Positions 26,319 to 34,997 of a DNA stretch of 64,000 nucleotides are shown here, in pieces (positions within the stretch are counted from its first letter, which is position 1; every line of letters starts with the position of its first letter). The stretch spans positions 1,733,501 to 1,797,500 of the forward strand of contig NC_006270.3 in NCBI RefSeq assembly GCF_000011645.1, given 5' to 3'. A program made the position numbers and the translations under genes. Source of the stretch: Bacillus licheniformis DSM 13 = ATCC 14580 (GTDB lineage Bacteria > Bacillota > Bacilli > Bacillales > Bacillaceae). The notes under the pieces were generated by a model. That model was not told the origin of the DNA and ran no database searches. It was given only the letters and a program-made list of their open reading frames with translations.

Positions 26319-26975
26319 ATGGTATATGTTGCTCCTTCTATTCTTTCAGCCGATTTTGCCCGTCTAGGGGAGGAAATTCGAGATGTTGAACAAGGCGGCG
26401 CCGATTTCATCCACATCGATGTGATGGACGGCCATTTCGTTCCCAACCTGACCATCGGGCCGCTTGTAGTGGAAGCCGTCCGCCCGATCACTGAGCTTCC
26501 GCTCGACGTTCATTTAATGATCGAAGCGCCTGACCGCTATATACCTGCTTTTGCAAAAGCGGGCGCCGATATTTTGTCCGTCCATGTTGAAGCATGCCCG
26601 CACCTTCACAGGACGATCCAGCTCATCAAAGAGCAAGGGGTCAAAGCGGGAGTCGTCTTGAATCCGCATACCCCTGTGCAGCAGATCGAGCATGTGCTTG
26701 AAGACCTTGATCTCGTATTATTGATGACGGTGAATCCGGGCTTCGGCGGACAGTCGTTTATTTCCTCGGTCCTGCCGAAAATCAGGCAGGTCAAGGAGAT
26801 GGCTGAGCAAAAAGGACTTGCCGATCTGCTGATTGAAGTGGACGGTGGCGTCAACAAAAATACGGCAAGACAGTGTATTGAAGCGGGAGCGAACCTGCTT
26901 GTCGCAGGATCTGCCGTTTATAACGAAAAAGACCGCAAAAAAGCCATTTCCGATATAAAAGGTGCGCTTGGGTAA
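26319..26975 (+). CDS. rpe: Ribulose-phosphate 3-epimerase
   Basis: Interconverts ribulose 5-phosphate and xylulose 5-phosphate in the pentose phosphate pathway. 218 residues, TIM barrel. Metal and catalytic motifs: HIDVMDGHFVPN at 32-43, DVHLMI, MTVNPGFGGQ and EVDGGV near the end. Starts three bases after rsgA and is followed by a terminator. Confidence 0.96.
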   Translation: MVYVAPSILSADFARLGEEIRDVEQGGADFIHIDVMDGHFVPNLTIGPLVVEAVRPITELPLDVHLMIEAPDRYIPAFAKAGADILSVHVEACPHLHRTIQLIKEQGVKAGVVLNPHTPVQQIEHVLEDLDLVLLMTVNPGFGGQSFISSVLPKIRQVKEMAEQKGLADLLIEVDGGVNKNTARQCIEAGANLLVAGSAVYNEKDRKKAISDIKGALG

Positions 26976-26987
26976 GGTTTCCTGATG

Positions 26988-27024
26988 AAAGAGAGCCGGC
27001 TTTCTGCAGCTGCGCTCTTTTTTT
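26988..27024 (+). terminator. Intrinsic terminator after rpe
   Basis: AAAGAGAGC pairs with GCGCTCTTT with one mismatch, followed by seven T. Likely end of the prpC-prkC-rsgA-rpe transcript. Confidence 0.7.
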
Positions 27025-27050
27025 AGGGCGTTCACAGAAAGGATAATGCG

Positions 27051-27695
27051 ATGAAAACGATCAATATTGTAGCGGGAGGCCCCGATCATCTTATTCCCGA
27101 CTTGCTGCAGTATCAGGCCGGGGATGCGCTTTGGGTCGGGGTTGACAGAGGCGCTGTCACCCTTTTGGATGCGGGGATCGTGCCTGATGAAGCATTCGGG
27201 GATTTTGACAGCATCACAGACGAGCAAAAAAAAGCGATTGAAAAGGCCGCTCCCCGCCTCCATATTTATCAGGCGGAAAAAGATCAGACGGATTTGGACC
27301 TTGCGTTGAGCTGGGCTGTCGGACAGCGTCCTTCATTTATTAGAATGTTCGGCATTTCGGGAGGCAGAGCAGACCATTTTCTCGGGAATCTGCACCTTCT
27401 TTATACCGCGATGAAGCAAAACGTCAAGACCGTCATGATCGACCGCCAAAATACGATCAGCATGCATCCCCCAGGCTCCTATACCGTCATGCATGATCAA
27501 ACAAAACCGTATATTTCATTCCTGCCGTTTGCGGAGACGGTAAAAAACCTTTCTCTCGAAGGATTTAAGTATTCTTTAAATAAGTGTCATATTGCTCTCG
27601 GTTCGACACTATGTATTAGTAACGAACTCATCCATTCACAAGGTGCTTTTTCGTTTTCAGAAGGCATATTAATAATGATAAGAAGCACTGATTAA
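27051..27695 (+). CDS. thiN: Thiamine pyrophosphokinase
   Basis: Transfers pyrophosphate from ATP to thiamine, making the active cofactor. 214 residues, as in B. subtilis YloS. Family motifs: VDRGAVTLLDAGI, DEAFGDFDSIT, DQTDLDLAL and GGRADHFLGN. ATG preceded by AGAAAGGATAATGC. Stands alone between the rpe terminator and spoVM. Confidence 0.95.
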   Translation: MKTINIVAGGPDHLIPDLLQYQAGDALWVGVDRGAVTLLDAGIVPDEAFGDFDSITDEQKKAIEKAAPRLHIYQAEKDQTDLDLALSWAVGQRPSFIRMFGISGGRADHFLGNLHLLYTAMKQNVKTVMIDRQNTISMHPPGSYTVMHDQTKPYISFLPFAETVKNLSLEGFKYSLNKCHIALGSTLCISNELIHSQGAFSFSEGILIMIRSTD

Positions 27696-27780
27696 ATATC
27701 CTGGCGCTTCCGCTCGCTTTGTGTTTGGGATCCGATGTTGAAGGTGGATGCGGTTGCGGACTCTTTGAGGAGGGAAGGGA

Positions 27781-27861
27781 ATGAAATTTTACACCATCAA
27801 ATTACCGAAGTTTTTAGGGGGAATCGTCCGGGCGATGCTTGGCTCGTTTCGCAAAGACTAA
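27781..27861 (+). CDS. spoVM: Stage V sporulation protein SpoVM
   Basis: 26-residue amphipathic peptide, matching the B. subtilis protein residue for residue from memory (starts MKFYTIKLPKFL, ends GSFRKD). In the mother cell it binds the convex forespore membrane and anchors SpoIVA, the base of the spore coat; it also inhibits FtsH. A strong ribosome binding site (GAGGAGGGAAGGG) precedes the ATG. Expected sigma-E control; I could not identify a convincing promoter in the 85 bases after thiN. Followed by its own terminator. Confidence 0.97.
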   Translation: MKFYTIKLPKFLGGIVRAMLGSFRKD

Positions 27862-27862
27862 G

Positions 27863-27884
27863 AAGCGCCGGGTGCGCTTTTTTT
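27863..27884 (+). terminator. Intrinsic terminator of spoVM
   Basis: AAGCGC pairs with GCGCTT around a five-base loop, followed by TTTTT. Starts two bases after the stop. Confidence 0.7.
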
Positions 27885-27925
27885 GCGGAGCGGGTCAAAG
27901 GGCTGTCCCCGGATGGCAAAAGAAC

Positions 27926-27979
27926 GAAAAAACGCCTGCCTAAAGCGTACAGTCGCTCTTGGCAGGCGTTTATTTTTTC
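27926..27979. terminator. Large terminator hairpin of rpmB, also facing spoVM
   Basis: AAACGCCTGCC-type arms (27930-27940 and 27961-27971, 11 bp) enclose a smaller AGCG/CGCT stem. T runs lie on both sides, TTTTTTCG reading the minus strand out of rpmB and TTTATTTTTT reading the plus strand. Confidence 0.8.
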
Positions 27980-28168
27980 TTATACACGCTCAACTTTTCC
28001 AGATTTCAAAGCTCGAGCAGATACATATACTTTTTTAGGCTTGCCGTTCACAAGGATGCGCACTTTTTGAACGTTAGCGCCCCATGTGCGTTTAGAAGCG
28101 TTCATCGCGTGAGAACGAGAGTTGCCAGAACGTGATTTTCTGCCTGTAATAACGCATTTACGTGCCAT
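27980..28168 (-). CDS. rpmB: 50S ribosomal protein L28
   Basis: 62-residue, very basic protein (MARKCVITGRKSRSGNSRSH...), the short Bacillus form of L28. It retains one cysteine only. Ribosome binding site GGAGGG precedes the start on the minus strand. It is transcribed against its neighbours from its own promoter and ends in the large hairpin near spoVM. Confidence 0.97.
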   Translation of the reverse strand: MARKCVITGRKSRSGNSRSHAMNASKRTWGANVQKVRILVNGKPKKVYVSARALKSGKVERV

Positions 28169-28247
28169 TTGTTTCCCTCCTAACTATCAAAAAAAACATC
28201 ATCATTCTTTATCAGTTGATCACCTGTGATGCTTCAGATACTTTAAT

Positions 28248-28276
28248 AATTTACCACAGCTGAAAACCGTTTGCAA
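28248..28276 (-). promoter_or_regulatory. Sigma-A promoter of rpmB
   Basis: Minus strand: TTGCAA (28276-28271), 17-base spacer, TAAATT (28253-28248). About 80 bases upstream of the start codon. Confidence 0.65.
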
Positions 28277-28316
28277 CTATTGATTGCTCTGCTTTCAAGA
28301 AAAATTCCTTGACATC

Positions 28317-28345
28317 TTGAAAAAATGAACGCGCTGTAGTATAAG
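28317..28345 (+). promoter_or_regulatory. Sigma-A promoter of yloU-yloV
   Basis: TTGAAA (28317-28322), 17-base spacer, TATAAG (28340-28345). A TTGACA eight bases earlier is badly spaced. Divergent from the rpmB promoter about 40 bases away. The leader to yloU is about 100 bases. Confidence 0.6.
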
Positions 28346-28455
28346 TAGGGTTAGGTTTGGAGAGAAGCCTGCCTGTTCTTTTAAAAAGAAGGTCCTTATA
28401 GTAGAATGATTTATAACCAGAGGTCAAAAGCGAGACTCGAAAAGGAGGAACCAAC

Positions 28456-28818
28456 GTGTCCATTGAATTCCGAACAAAATACGGACAGATTGATATATCA
28501 AACGAAGTGGTCGCCATGGTTGCAGGAGGCGCAGCGATCGACTGCTACGGGATCGTAGGTATGGCATCCAAGAACCAAATTAAAGACGGACTGACTGAAA
28601 TCCTCAGAAAAGAAAACTTTGCAAGAGGCGTCATCGTCCGCCAGGAAGAGGATCGTATTCATATTGACATGTACATCATTGTCAGCTACGGAACAAAAAT
28701 TTCAGAAGTGGCACATAATGTTCAAACAAAAGTCAAATATACGCTCGACCATACAGTGGGTCTTGCAGTGGATTCCGTAAATATTTACGTTCAAGGAGTA
28801 CGAGTGACGAACCCGTAG
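28456..28818 (+). CDS. yloU: Asp23/Gls24 family envelope stress protein YloU
   Basis: 120-residue Asp23-domain protein, function unsettled in Bacillus; S. aureus Asp23 coats the membrane and its loss triggers a cell wall stress response. Core motifs: VVAMVAGGAAIDCYGIVGMA and the C-terminal VNIYVQGVRV. GTG start with a full AAAGGAGGA site nine bases upstream. Seventeen bases ahead of yloV, a pairing conserved across Firmicutes. Confidence 0.92.
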   Translation: MSIEFRTKYGQIDISNEVVAMVAGGAAIDCYGIVGMASKNQIKDGLTEILRKENFARGVIVRQEEDRIHIDMYIIVSYGTKISEVAHNVQTKVKYTLDHTVGLAVDSVNIYVQGVRVTNP

Positions 28819-28835
28819 TTAGGAGGAAAACAAGA

Positions 28836-30506
28836 GTGTCTATACGAAATCTGGATGGAAAAGCTTTTGCAGATATGATTCTGTACGGCGCACACCATCT
28901 GTCTCAAAACGCAAATGTAGTTGATGCGTTAAACGTATTTCCGGTTCCGGACGGAGATACGGGAACGAACATGAATCTGTCGATGACATCCGGTGCGAAA
29001 GAAGTGGAGCAAATCGACACCGCCAATATCGGCAAAGTGGCACAAAGCCTGTCAAGGGGGCTTCTGATGGGGGCGCGGGGAAACTCGGGCGTCATTTTAT
29101 CCCAGCTGTTCAGAGGCTTTGGCAAATCGATTGAACAGAAATCGGAAATTAACGCGAAAGAATTTGCCGCCGCGTTCCAGGCCGGAGTGGACACCGCCTA
29201 CAAGGCCGTCATGAAACCGGTCGAAGGCACGATCTTGACGGTTGCCAAAGATGCCGCAAAAAAAGCAGTGCTCGCCGCTCAAACTGAAACCAATATCATC
29301 AAGGTGATGGAAGCTGTCGTAAATGAAGCGGAGGCTTCTTTGGAGCGGACGCCTGAGCTGCTTCCGGTTTTAAAGGAAGTCGGTGTCGTCGACAGCGGCG
29401 GAAAAGGGCTTCTTTACGTGTATGAAGGGTTTCTCGCTTCTTTAAAGGGAGAAAAGCTTTCTGATAAAGCGGCAGCTCTTCCGTCATTGGATGACCTTGT
29501 CAGCGCCGAGCACCATAAAAACGCTCAAAGCCACATGAATACTGAAGACATCGAATTCGGCTACTGCACGGAGTTTATGGTAAAGCTCGACAGCGGTAAA
29601 AGAAACTTTAATGAAGTTGCGTTCCGCCAGGATTTAAGCCGCTTCGGTGATTCGCTTCTCGTCGTCTCAGACGAAAATATCGCCAAGGTGCACATCCATG
29701 CCGAATATCCAGGGGAAGTCATGACTTACGCGCAAAAATACGGCAGCTTAATCAACATGAAAATCGAAAATATGAGAGAACAGCACAGCGCGATTCTCAG
29801 CCAGAACAAACAGGAGACAGCACCGGCAGAAAAAGCGCCGGCAGATAAACAGCCGTACGGCATCGTCACAGTGGCCATGGGTGAAGGGATTGCCGAGCTT
29901 TTCGAAAGCATCGGCGCCACAAAGGTCATAGAAGGCGGCCAGACGATGAATCCGAGCACGGAAGACATCGTTCAGGCGATAAAAGACGCCAATGCGGACA
30001 CGGTCGTGATTCTGCCGAATAATTCAAACATTGTCATGGCGGCGAACCAGGCCGCGGATGTTGCCGGACAACATGTAATTGTCATCCCGACGAAGACCGT
30101 TCCTCAAGGAATGGCCGCACTGCTCGCATTCAACCCGGCCCTTTCAGCGGACGAGAATGAAGCCGCTATGCTCGGTGCGATCGGCGAGGTGAAAAGCGGA
30201 CAGATCACCTATGCGGTCAGAGACACAAACATTGACGGCATCGATATTAAAAAAGGCGATTTTATGGGCATATTAAACGGGAAAATCGTTGAGACGGCGT
30301 CAGACCAGTTAACAGCAGCGAAAAAGCTGATCGCAGGCATGATCGATGAAGACAGCGAAATCGTCACCGTGATCAAAGGGGAAGACGCCCCGGAAGAAGA
30401 GGCCGAAGAACTCGCAGCCTACATCAGCGAGACGTACGAAGACGTCGAAGTAGAAGTGCACGACGGAAAACAGCCGCTGTATTCCTACATTCTGGCTGTC
30501 GAATAA
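28836..30506 (+). CDS. yloV: Fatty acid kinase ATP-binding subunit (FakA-like, DhaL domain)
   Basis: 556 residues. N-terminal DhaL ATP-binding domain: NVFPVPDGDTGTNM with the metal aspartates, ARGNSGVILSQ and DSGGKGLL. A middle domain opens with EFGYCTEF. The C-terminal FakB-binding-like domain starts near 330 (PYGIVTVAMGEG). In S. aureus FakA phosphorylates FakB-bound fatty acids for entry into phospholipid synthesis through PlsX, which here lies 4.5 kb downstream. GTG start with AGGAGG upstream. Older annotations call it a dihydroxyacetone kinase-like protein. Confidence 0.93.
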   Translation: MSIRNLDGKAFADMILYGAHHLSQNANVVDALNVFPVPDGDTGTNMNLSMTSGAKEVEQIDTANIGKVAQSLSRGLLMGARGNSGVILSQLFRGFGKSIEQKSEINAKEFAAAFQAGVDTAYKAVMKPVEGTILTVAKDAAKKAVLAAQTETNIIKVMEAVVNEAEASLERTPELLPVLKEVGVVDSGGKGLLYVYEGFLASLKGEKLSDKAAALPSLDDLVSAEHHKNAQSHMNTEDIEFGYCTEFMVKLDSGKRNFNEVAFRQDLSRFGDSLLVVSDENIAKVHIHAEYPGEVMTYAQKYGSLINMKIENMREQHSAILSQNKQETAPAEKAPADKQPYGIVTVAMGEGIAELFESIGATKVIEGGQTMNPSTEDIVQAIKDANADTVVILPNNSNIVMAANQAADVAGQHVIVIPTKTVPQGMAALLAFNPALSADENEAAMLGAIGEVKSGQITYAVRDTNIDGIDIKKGDFMGILNGKIVETASDQLTAAKKLIAGMIDEDSEIVTVIKGEDAPEEEAEELAAYISETYEDVEVEVHDGKQPLYSYILAVE

Positions 30507-30518
30507 CGAATCAAAGGC

Positions 30519-30553
30519 AGAAGGGCATGTTGATAAAAGCCCTTCTCTTCTTT
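30519..30553 (+). terminator. Intrinsic terminator after yloV
   Basis: AGAAGGGC (30519-30526) pairs with GCCCTTCT (30539-30546), with a moderately T-rich tail CTTCTTTT. Confidence 0.65.
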
Positions 30554-30687
30554 TGGCTTTTTTTAAAGCCTCAGCCCGCAACGGACGTTGTCTGCTTGCC
30601 AATTGGGAAATGATCGATTAGTCTAAAAAAAAACGGCTTTTTTTCCTCCGTACAGCGGGGGAATCTGTTTGTAAAAGGGGGATAAGG

Positions 30688-31350
30688 ATGAAGTACAGAA
30701 GTGTGTTTGATATTATCGGGCCCGTCATGATCGGACCGTCAAGTTCTCATACGGCCGGCGCGGCCAGAATCGGCAGAGTCGCCAGAAGCGTGTTTGGGAG
30801 GGAGCCGAAACAAATTATTGTATCGCTCTACGGTTCTTTTGCCGAAACGTATAAAGGACATGGAACAGATGTTGCGATCATCGGCGGCCTTTTGGATTTT
30901 GATACATTTGATGAAAGAATCAAAGATTCGATCCGTCTAGCCGAAGAAAAGGGAATCGCCATCGAGTTCCGGGAAGAAGAAGCGGTACCGAAGCATCCCA
31001 ATACAGCCCGCATCCTCATCTCTGATGATGAAGGCTCCCTTGAACTCGCAGGCATCTCAATCGGCGGAGGGAAAATCGAGATCATTGAGCTGAACGGCTT
31101 CGAACTCAGATTATCGGGTAATCACCCCGCTATTTTAGTCGTCCATAACGACCGCTACGGAACGATTGCAGGCGTAGCCAATGTGCTTGCGAAGTTCGCA
31201 ATCAACATCGGCCATATGGAAGTTGCCCGCAAAGACGTCGGCCAGGAAGCGCTCATGACGATTGAGGTCGATCAAACGATTGATCCGGCTGTTTTTGATG
31301 AATTGAGAGCGCTGCCGAACATCATTGAGGTGACCCAGATCGCTGACTAA
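30688..31350 (+). CDS. sdaAB: L-serine dehydratase, beta subunit
   Basis: With SdaAA forms the [4Fe-4S] enzyme that deaminates serine to pyruvate and ammonia. 220 residues. N-terminal substrate motif IGPSSSHTAGAARIGR. C-terminal ACT domain from about 148 (AILVVHNDRYGTIAGVANVL), a likely regulatory serine-binding module. AAAGGGGG ribosome binding site. A weak promoter-like TTGCCA-17-TAGTCT lies at 30596-30624. Confidence 0.95.
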   Translation: MKYRSVFDIIGPVMIGPSSSHTAGAARIGRVARSVFGREPKQIIVSLYGSFAETYKGHGTDVAIIGGLLDFDTFDERIKDSIRLAEEKGIAIEFREEEAVPKHPNTARILISDDEGSLELAGISIGGGKIEIIELNGFELRLSGNHPAILVVHNDRYGTIAGVANVLAKFAINIGHMEVARKDVGQEALMTIEVDQTIDPAVFDELRALPNIIEVTQIAD

Positions 31351-31368
31351 AAAGGAGGGTGAGACGAT

Positions 31369-32271
31369 ATGTTTCGAAATGTGAAAGAATTAATTCAACT
31401 GACAAAGGAAAAGAACGTGTCCATCTCTGAAATCATGATCACACAGGAGATCGAGGTGACAGGCCGGACGCGGGAAGATATATTCAAGCAGATGGAAGCC
31501 AACTTGGCTGTCATGGAAGACGCTGTTCAAAAAGGCATTGAGGGCGTCGTATCGCACTCCGGATTGACGGGCGGAGACGCCGTTAAGCTTCAGGCCTACC
31601 TTAAATCGGGCAAAGGGCTGTCAGGGGATGTCATCCTTGACGCTGTCAGCAAAGCGGTAGCGACAAATGAAGTCAACGCTGCGATGGGAACGATTTGCGC
31701 AACGCCGACAGCCGGATCGGCCGGCGTTGTCCCGGGGACGCTCTTTGCGGTAAAAGAGAAACTTCACCCGACGAAAGAGCAGATGGTCCGCTTTTTATTT
31801 ACATCGGGAGCGTTCGGATTCGTCGTTGCCAACAATGCGAGCATTTCGGGAGCCGCCGGAGGCTGTCAGGCTGAAGTCGGATCGGCCTCGGGCATGGCGG
31901 CTGCCGCCATCGTCGAAATGGCGGGCGGAACCCCTGAACAGTGCGCCGAAGCGATGGCCATCGCTTTAAAAAACGTACTCGGTCTAGTCTGCGATCCTGT
32001 CGCAGGGCTCGTTGAGGTGCCGTGTGTGAAGCGGAACGCGATGGGCGCAGCCAATGCGATGGTCGCGGCTGATATGGCGCTTGCCGGCATTACAAGCCGC
32101 ATTCCATGCGATGAAGTGATCGATGCGATGTACAAAATCGGACAGACGATGCCGACGGCACTGAGGGAAACAGGCCGGGGCGGTCTTGCCGCAACACCGA
32201 CGGGCAAAGAATTGGAGAAAAAAATATTCGGAGGAGCGTCAGCTGCACGTGGAACACAATCTGCAACTTAG
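31369..32271 (+). CDS. sdaAA: L-serine dehydratase, alpha subunit
   Basis: Catalytic subunit, 300 residues. Cysteines expected to bind the iron-sulfur cluster are seen in GGCQAEVGSASGMAAA and CDPVAGLVEVPCVKRNA. GTICATPTAGSAGVVPGTL is the family signature. Begins 18 bases after sdaAB with AAAGGAGGGTGAG upstream. Overlaps the recG start by 23 bases. Confidence 0.95.
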   Translation: MFRNVKELIQLTKEKNVSISEIMITQEIEVTGRTREDIFKQMEANLAVMEDAVQKGIEGVVSHSGLTGGDAVKLQAYLKSGKGLSGDVILDAVSKAVATNEVNAAMGTICATPTAGSAGVVPGTLFAVKEKLHPTKEQMVRFLFTSGAFGFVVANNASISGAAGGCQAEVGSASGMAAAAIVEMAGGTPEQCAEAMAIALKNVLGLVCDPVAGLVEVPCVKRNAMGAANAMVAADMALAGITSRIPCDEVIDAMYKIGQTMPTALRETGRGGLAATPTGKELEKKIFGGASAARGTQSAT

Positions 32272-34297
32272 TATATCTGTTATAAAAGGCGTCGGGACGG
32301 AAACGGAAAAAACGTTGAACGAGCTCGGAATCTATACGGTTCTCGATCTTTTAAACTACTTCCCGTACCGATATGACGATTATGAATTGCGCGATTTGGA
32401 AGATGTGGCACACGATGAACGAGTGACGGTGGAAGGGAAGGTTCACAGCGAGCCTTCTCTTGCCTATTACGGGAAAAAGCGGAGCCGTCTCACGTTCCGG
32501 CTTTTGGTCGGGAACTATTTGATCACAGCGGTTTGCTTTAACAGGCCTTATTTGAAAAAAAAGCTTGCGATCGGCTCGATTGTTACCGTAACCGGAAAAT
32601 GGGACAAGCACAGACAATCCGTGATGGTGCAAGAGCTGAAAAACGGGCCGCACCAGGGTGATCAGTCGATTGAACCCGTATACTCCGTCAAAGAAAACAT
32701 CACCGTAAAGACGATGAGGAAATTGATTCAGGAAGCTGTCCGCAGCCATTTGCCGTTTGCCGAAGATCCTCTTCCGGAAAAGCTTCGGACCGCCTACAAA
32801 CTTCTGTCTTACCAGGAGGCGGTAAAGGCGATGCACAAGCCCGAGTCGAGGGAAGCTTTAAAGCATGCGCGGCGCCGTTTTGTATATGAGGAATTTTTGC
32901 TGTTTCAGCTGAAAATGCAGGCTTTGCGAAAGTTCGAGCGGGAAGCGTCCGACGGAATCAGCCACACCTTTCGGCTCGAAGACGTCAATTCGTTTGTCAA
33001 AAGCCTTCCGTTTCCTTTGACAAACGCGCAGGCGAAAGCGCTCGACGACATATTAAGGGACATGGCTTCAGGGTATAAAATGAATCGGCTTTTGCAAGGA
33101 GACGTCGGTTCAGGCAAAACAGCCGTCGCCGCGATTGCGCTATACGCCTCGCTGCTTTCCGGATTCCAGGGGGCGATGATGGTGCCGACCGAAATACTGG
33201 CGGAACAGCACGCCGATTCGCTTGTATCCCTCTTTGAGCAGCACGACGTCAATGTGGCGCTTTTAACAAGCTCTGTGAAAGGGAAAAGGAGAAGAGAGCT
33301 TTTAGAAAGATTAAAAGAAGGAGAAATTGATATTTTGGTGGGGACGCACGCCCTTATTCAGGACGATGTCCACTTTAAACAGCTCGGGCTCGTGATCACC
33401 GATGAACAGCACCGCTTCGGCGTCGAGCAAAGAAAAAAACTGAGAAGCAAAGGGAAAGATCCCGATGTCTTGTTTATGACGGCGACGCCGATTCCGAGAA
33501 CACTGGCGATCACGGTTTTCGGGGAAATGGATGTGTCCGTCATCGATGAAATGCCGGCTGGGCGAAAGCGGATCGAGACGTATTGGGTAAAGCACGACAT
33601 GCTCGAACGGATTCTCGCGTTTATCGATAAAGAACTGAAAAAAGGCAGACAGGCGTATGTGATCTGTCCCTTGATTGAAGAGTCGGACAAGCTCGACGTT
33701 CAAAATGCAATTGATGTGCACAGCATGCTGACTCATGCCTTCAGGGGAAGATGGCAGATCGGTCTCATGCACGGAAAGCTGTCAAATGACGAGAAAGAAC
33801 AGGTAATGAGGCAGTTCAGCAAAAACGAATGCCAGATTCTCGTTTCCACAACCGTCGTTGAAGTCGGGGTAAACGTTCCGAATGCGACGGTCATGCTGAT
33901 CTATGATGCCGACCGGTTCGGTCTTTCCCAGCTGCATCAGCTTCGCGGCCGGGTCGGACGGGGCGATCACCAGTCGTATTGCATCCTGATGGCAGACCCG
34001 AAATCTGAGACGGGAAAAGAGCGCATGAGCATCATGTCTGAGACGACGGACGGCTTTGAGCTTTCTGAAAAAGATCTTGAACTCAGAGGGCCCGGGGACT
34101 TTTTCGGCAAGAAACAGAGCGGGATGCCGGAGTTTAAAGTCGCCGACATGGTTCACGACTACCGCGCGCTGGAAACGGCAAGAAGAGACGCTGCAGAACT
34201 TGTCTCTTCAAAAGCGTTCTGGACGGATGCCGAATATAAAAGCCTGCGGGAACACTTGCAAAACAGCGGGGTTATGGACGGAGAGAAGCTGAGCTGA
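32249..34297 (+). CDS. recG: ATP-dependent DNA helicase RecG
   Basis: Branch-migration helicase that remodels stalled forks and Holliday junctions. 682 residues with the chosen GTG start, equal to B. subtilis. N-terminal wedge domain (GIYTVLDLLNYFPYRYDDY), Walker A GDVGSGKT at 284-291, Walker B DEQH at 385-388, and the C-terminal helicase motifs QLRGRVGRG and ELRGPGDFFG. GTG at 32249 lies 12 bases after GGAGGAG inside sdaAA; a longer ATG start 63 bases upstream adds residues without homology. Confidence 0.94.
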   Translation: MEHNLQLSISVIKGVGTETEKTLNELGIYTVLDLLNYFPYRYDDYELRDLEDVAHDERVTVEGKVHSEPSLAYYGKKRSRLTFRLLVGNYLITAVCFNRPYLKKKLAIGSIVTVTGKWDKHRQSVMVQELKNGPHQGDQSIEPVYSVKENITVKTMRKLIQEAVRSHLPFAEDPLPEKLRTAYKLLSYQEAVKAMHKPESREALKHARRRFVYEEFLLFQLKMQALRKFEREASDGISHTFRLEDVNSFVKSLPFPLTNAQAKALDDILRDMASGYKMNRLLQGDVGSGKTAVAAIALYASLLSGFQGAMMVPTEILAEQHADSLVSLFEQHDVNVALLTSSVKGKRRRELLERLKEGEIDILVGTHALIQDDVHFKQLGLVITDEQHRFGVEQRKKLRSKGKDPDVLFMTATPIPRTLAITVFGEMDVSVIDEMPAGRKRIETYWVKHDMLERILAFIDKELKKGRQAYVICPLIEESDKLDVQNAIDVHSMLTHAFRGRWQIGLMHGKLSNDEKEQVMRQFSKNECQILVSTTVVEVGVNVPNATVMLIYDADRFGLSQLHQLRGRVGRGDHQSYCILMADPKSETGKERMSIMSETTDGFELSEKDLELRGPGDFFGKKQSGMPEFKVADMVHDYRALETARRDAAELVSSKAFWTDAEYKSLREHLQNSGVMDGEKLS

Positions 34298-34340
34298 TCT
34301 GAAGTCCAGCTAAAATTTATCGTCGGCGGGTAAAGAAAGA

Positions 34341-34369
34341 TTGCATTCCAATCTATGAAATTATATACT
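34341..34369 (+). promoter_or_regulatory. Sigma-A promoter of the fapR-plsX-fabD-fabG operon
   Basis: TTGCAT (34341-34346), 17-base spacer, TATACT (34364-34369). The FapR operator begins four bases downstream. Confidence 0.8.
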
Positions 34370-34372
34370 ACT

Positions 34373-34391
34373 ATTAGTACCTAGTCATAAT
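34373..34391 (+). promoter_or_regulatory. FapR operator
   Basis: ATTAGTACCTAGTCATAAT at 34373-34391 matches the known FapR site (TTAGTACCTAGTCTTAA type inverted repeat), sitting over the expected transcription start. FapR bound here blocks its own operon; malonyl-CoA releases it. Confidence 0.9.
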
Positions 34392-34413
34392 TGCGCGGAT
34401 GGTGTTTAATAAC

Positions 34414-34980
34414 ATGAGAAAAAGTAAGAGAGAACGCCAAGAATTGCTGCAGCAGACGATTCGTACGACCCCGTTTATTACGGACGAGGAGTTAGCGGAG
34501 AAATTTAACGTCAGCATTCAGACGATTCGCTTGGACCGTTTGGAACTTTCCATACCTGAACTGAGAGAAAGAATCAAAAGTGTTGCCGAGAAGTCTCTTG
34601 AAGATGAAGTCAAGTCATTGCCGCTTGACGAGGTCATCGGCGAGATCATTGATTTGGAGCTGGATGAGCACGCGATTTCAATTCTTGAGATCAGAAGGGA
34701 GCATGTTTTCAGCCGAAATCAAATCGCCAGGGGGCACCATTTGTTTGCCCAGGCCAACTCGCTCGCCGTCGCCCTCATCGACGATGAGCTCGCATTGACG
34801 GCCAAAGCGGACATCCGCTTTACAAGGCAGGTCAAGCAAGGCGAACGGGTCGTTGCAAAAGCGAAAGTCGTGAAGCTTGATAAAGATAAAGGCAGAACGG
34901 TTGTTGAAGTGAACAGCTATGTTGCCGAAGAGCCTGTGTTTTCAGGCGAATTTGTCATGTATCGTTCAAAACAATCATAG
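34414..34980 (+). CDS. fapR: Transcription factor FapR, repressor of lipid synthesis genes
   Basis: Malonyl-CoA-responsive repressor of fatty acid and phospholipid genes. 188 residues, as in B. subtilis. N-terminal helix-turn-helix (FITDEELAEKFNVSIQTIRL, about 22-41), then a linker helix and a hot-dog thioesterase-like effector domain (EHVFSRNQIARGHHLFAQA, EVNSYVAEEPVFSGEF). I chose ATG at 34414 (MRKSKRERQELL); an ATG 15 bases earlier is possible. First gene of its own regulated operon. Confidence 0.95.
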   Translation: MRKSKRERQELLQQTIRTTPFITDEELAEKFNVSIQTIRLDRLELSIPELRERIKSVAEKSLEDEVKSLPLDEVIGEIIDLELDEHAISILEIRREHVFSRNQIARGHHLFAQANSLAVALIDDELALTAKADIRFTRQVKQGERVVAKAKVVKLDKDKGRTVVEVNSYVAEEPVFSGEFVMYRSKQS

Positions 34981-34997
34981 AAGGTGGCGCGTAAGTC

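Noticed and set aside
27660..27780. Sigma-E promoter for spoVM
   Set aside because: GCATATT near 27663 resembles a -35, but nothing at the right distance resembles the sigma-E -10.
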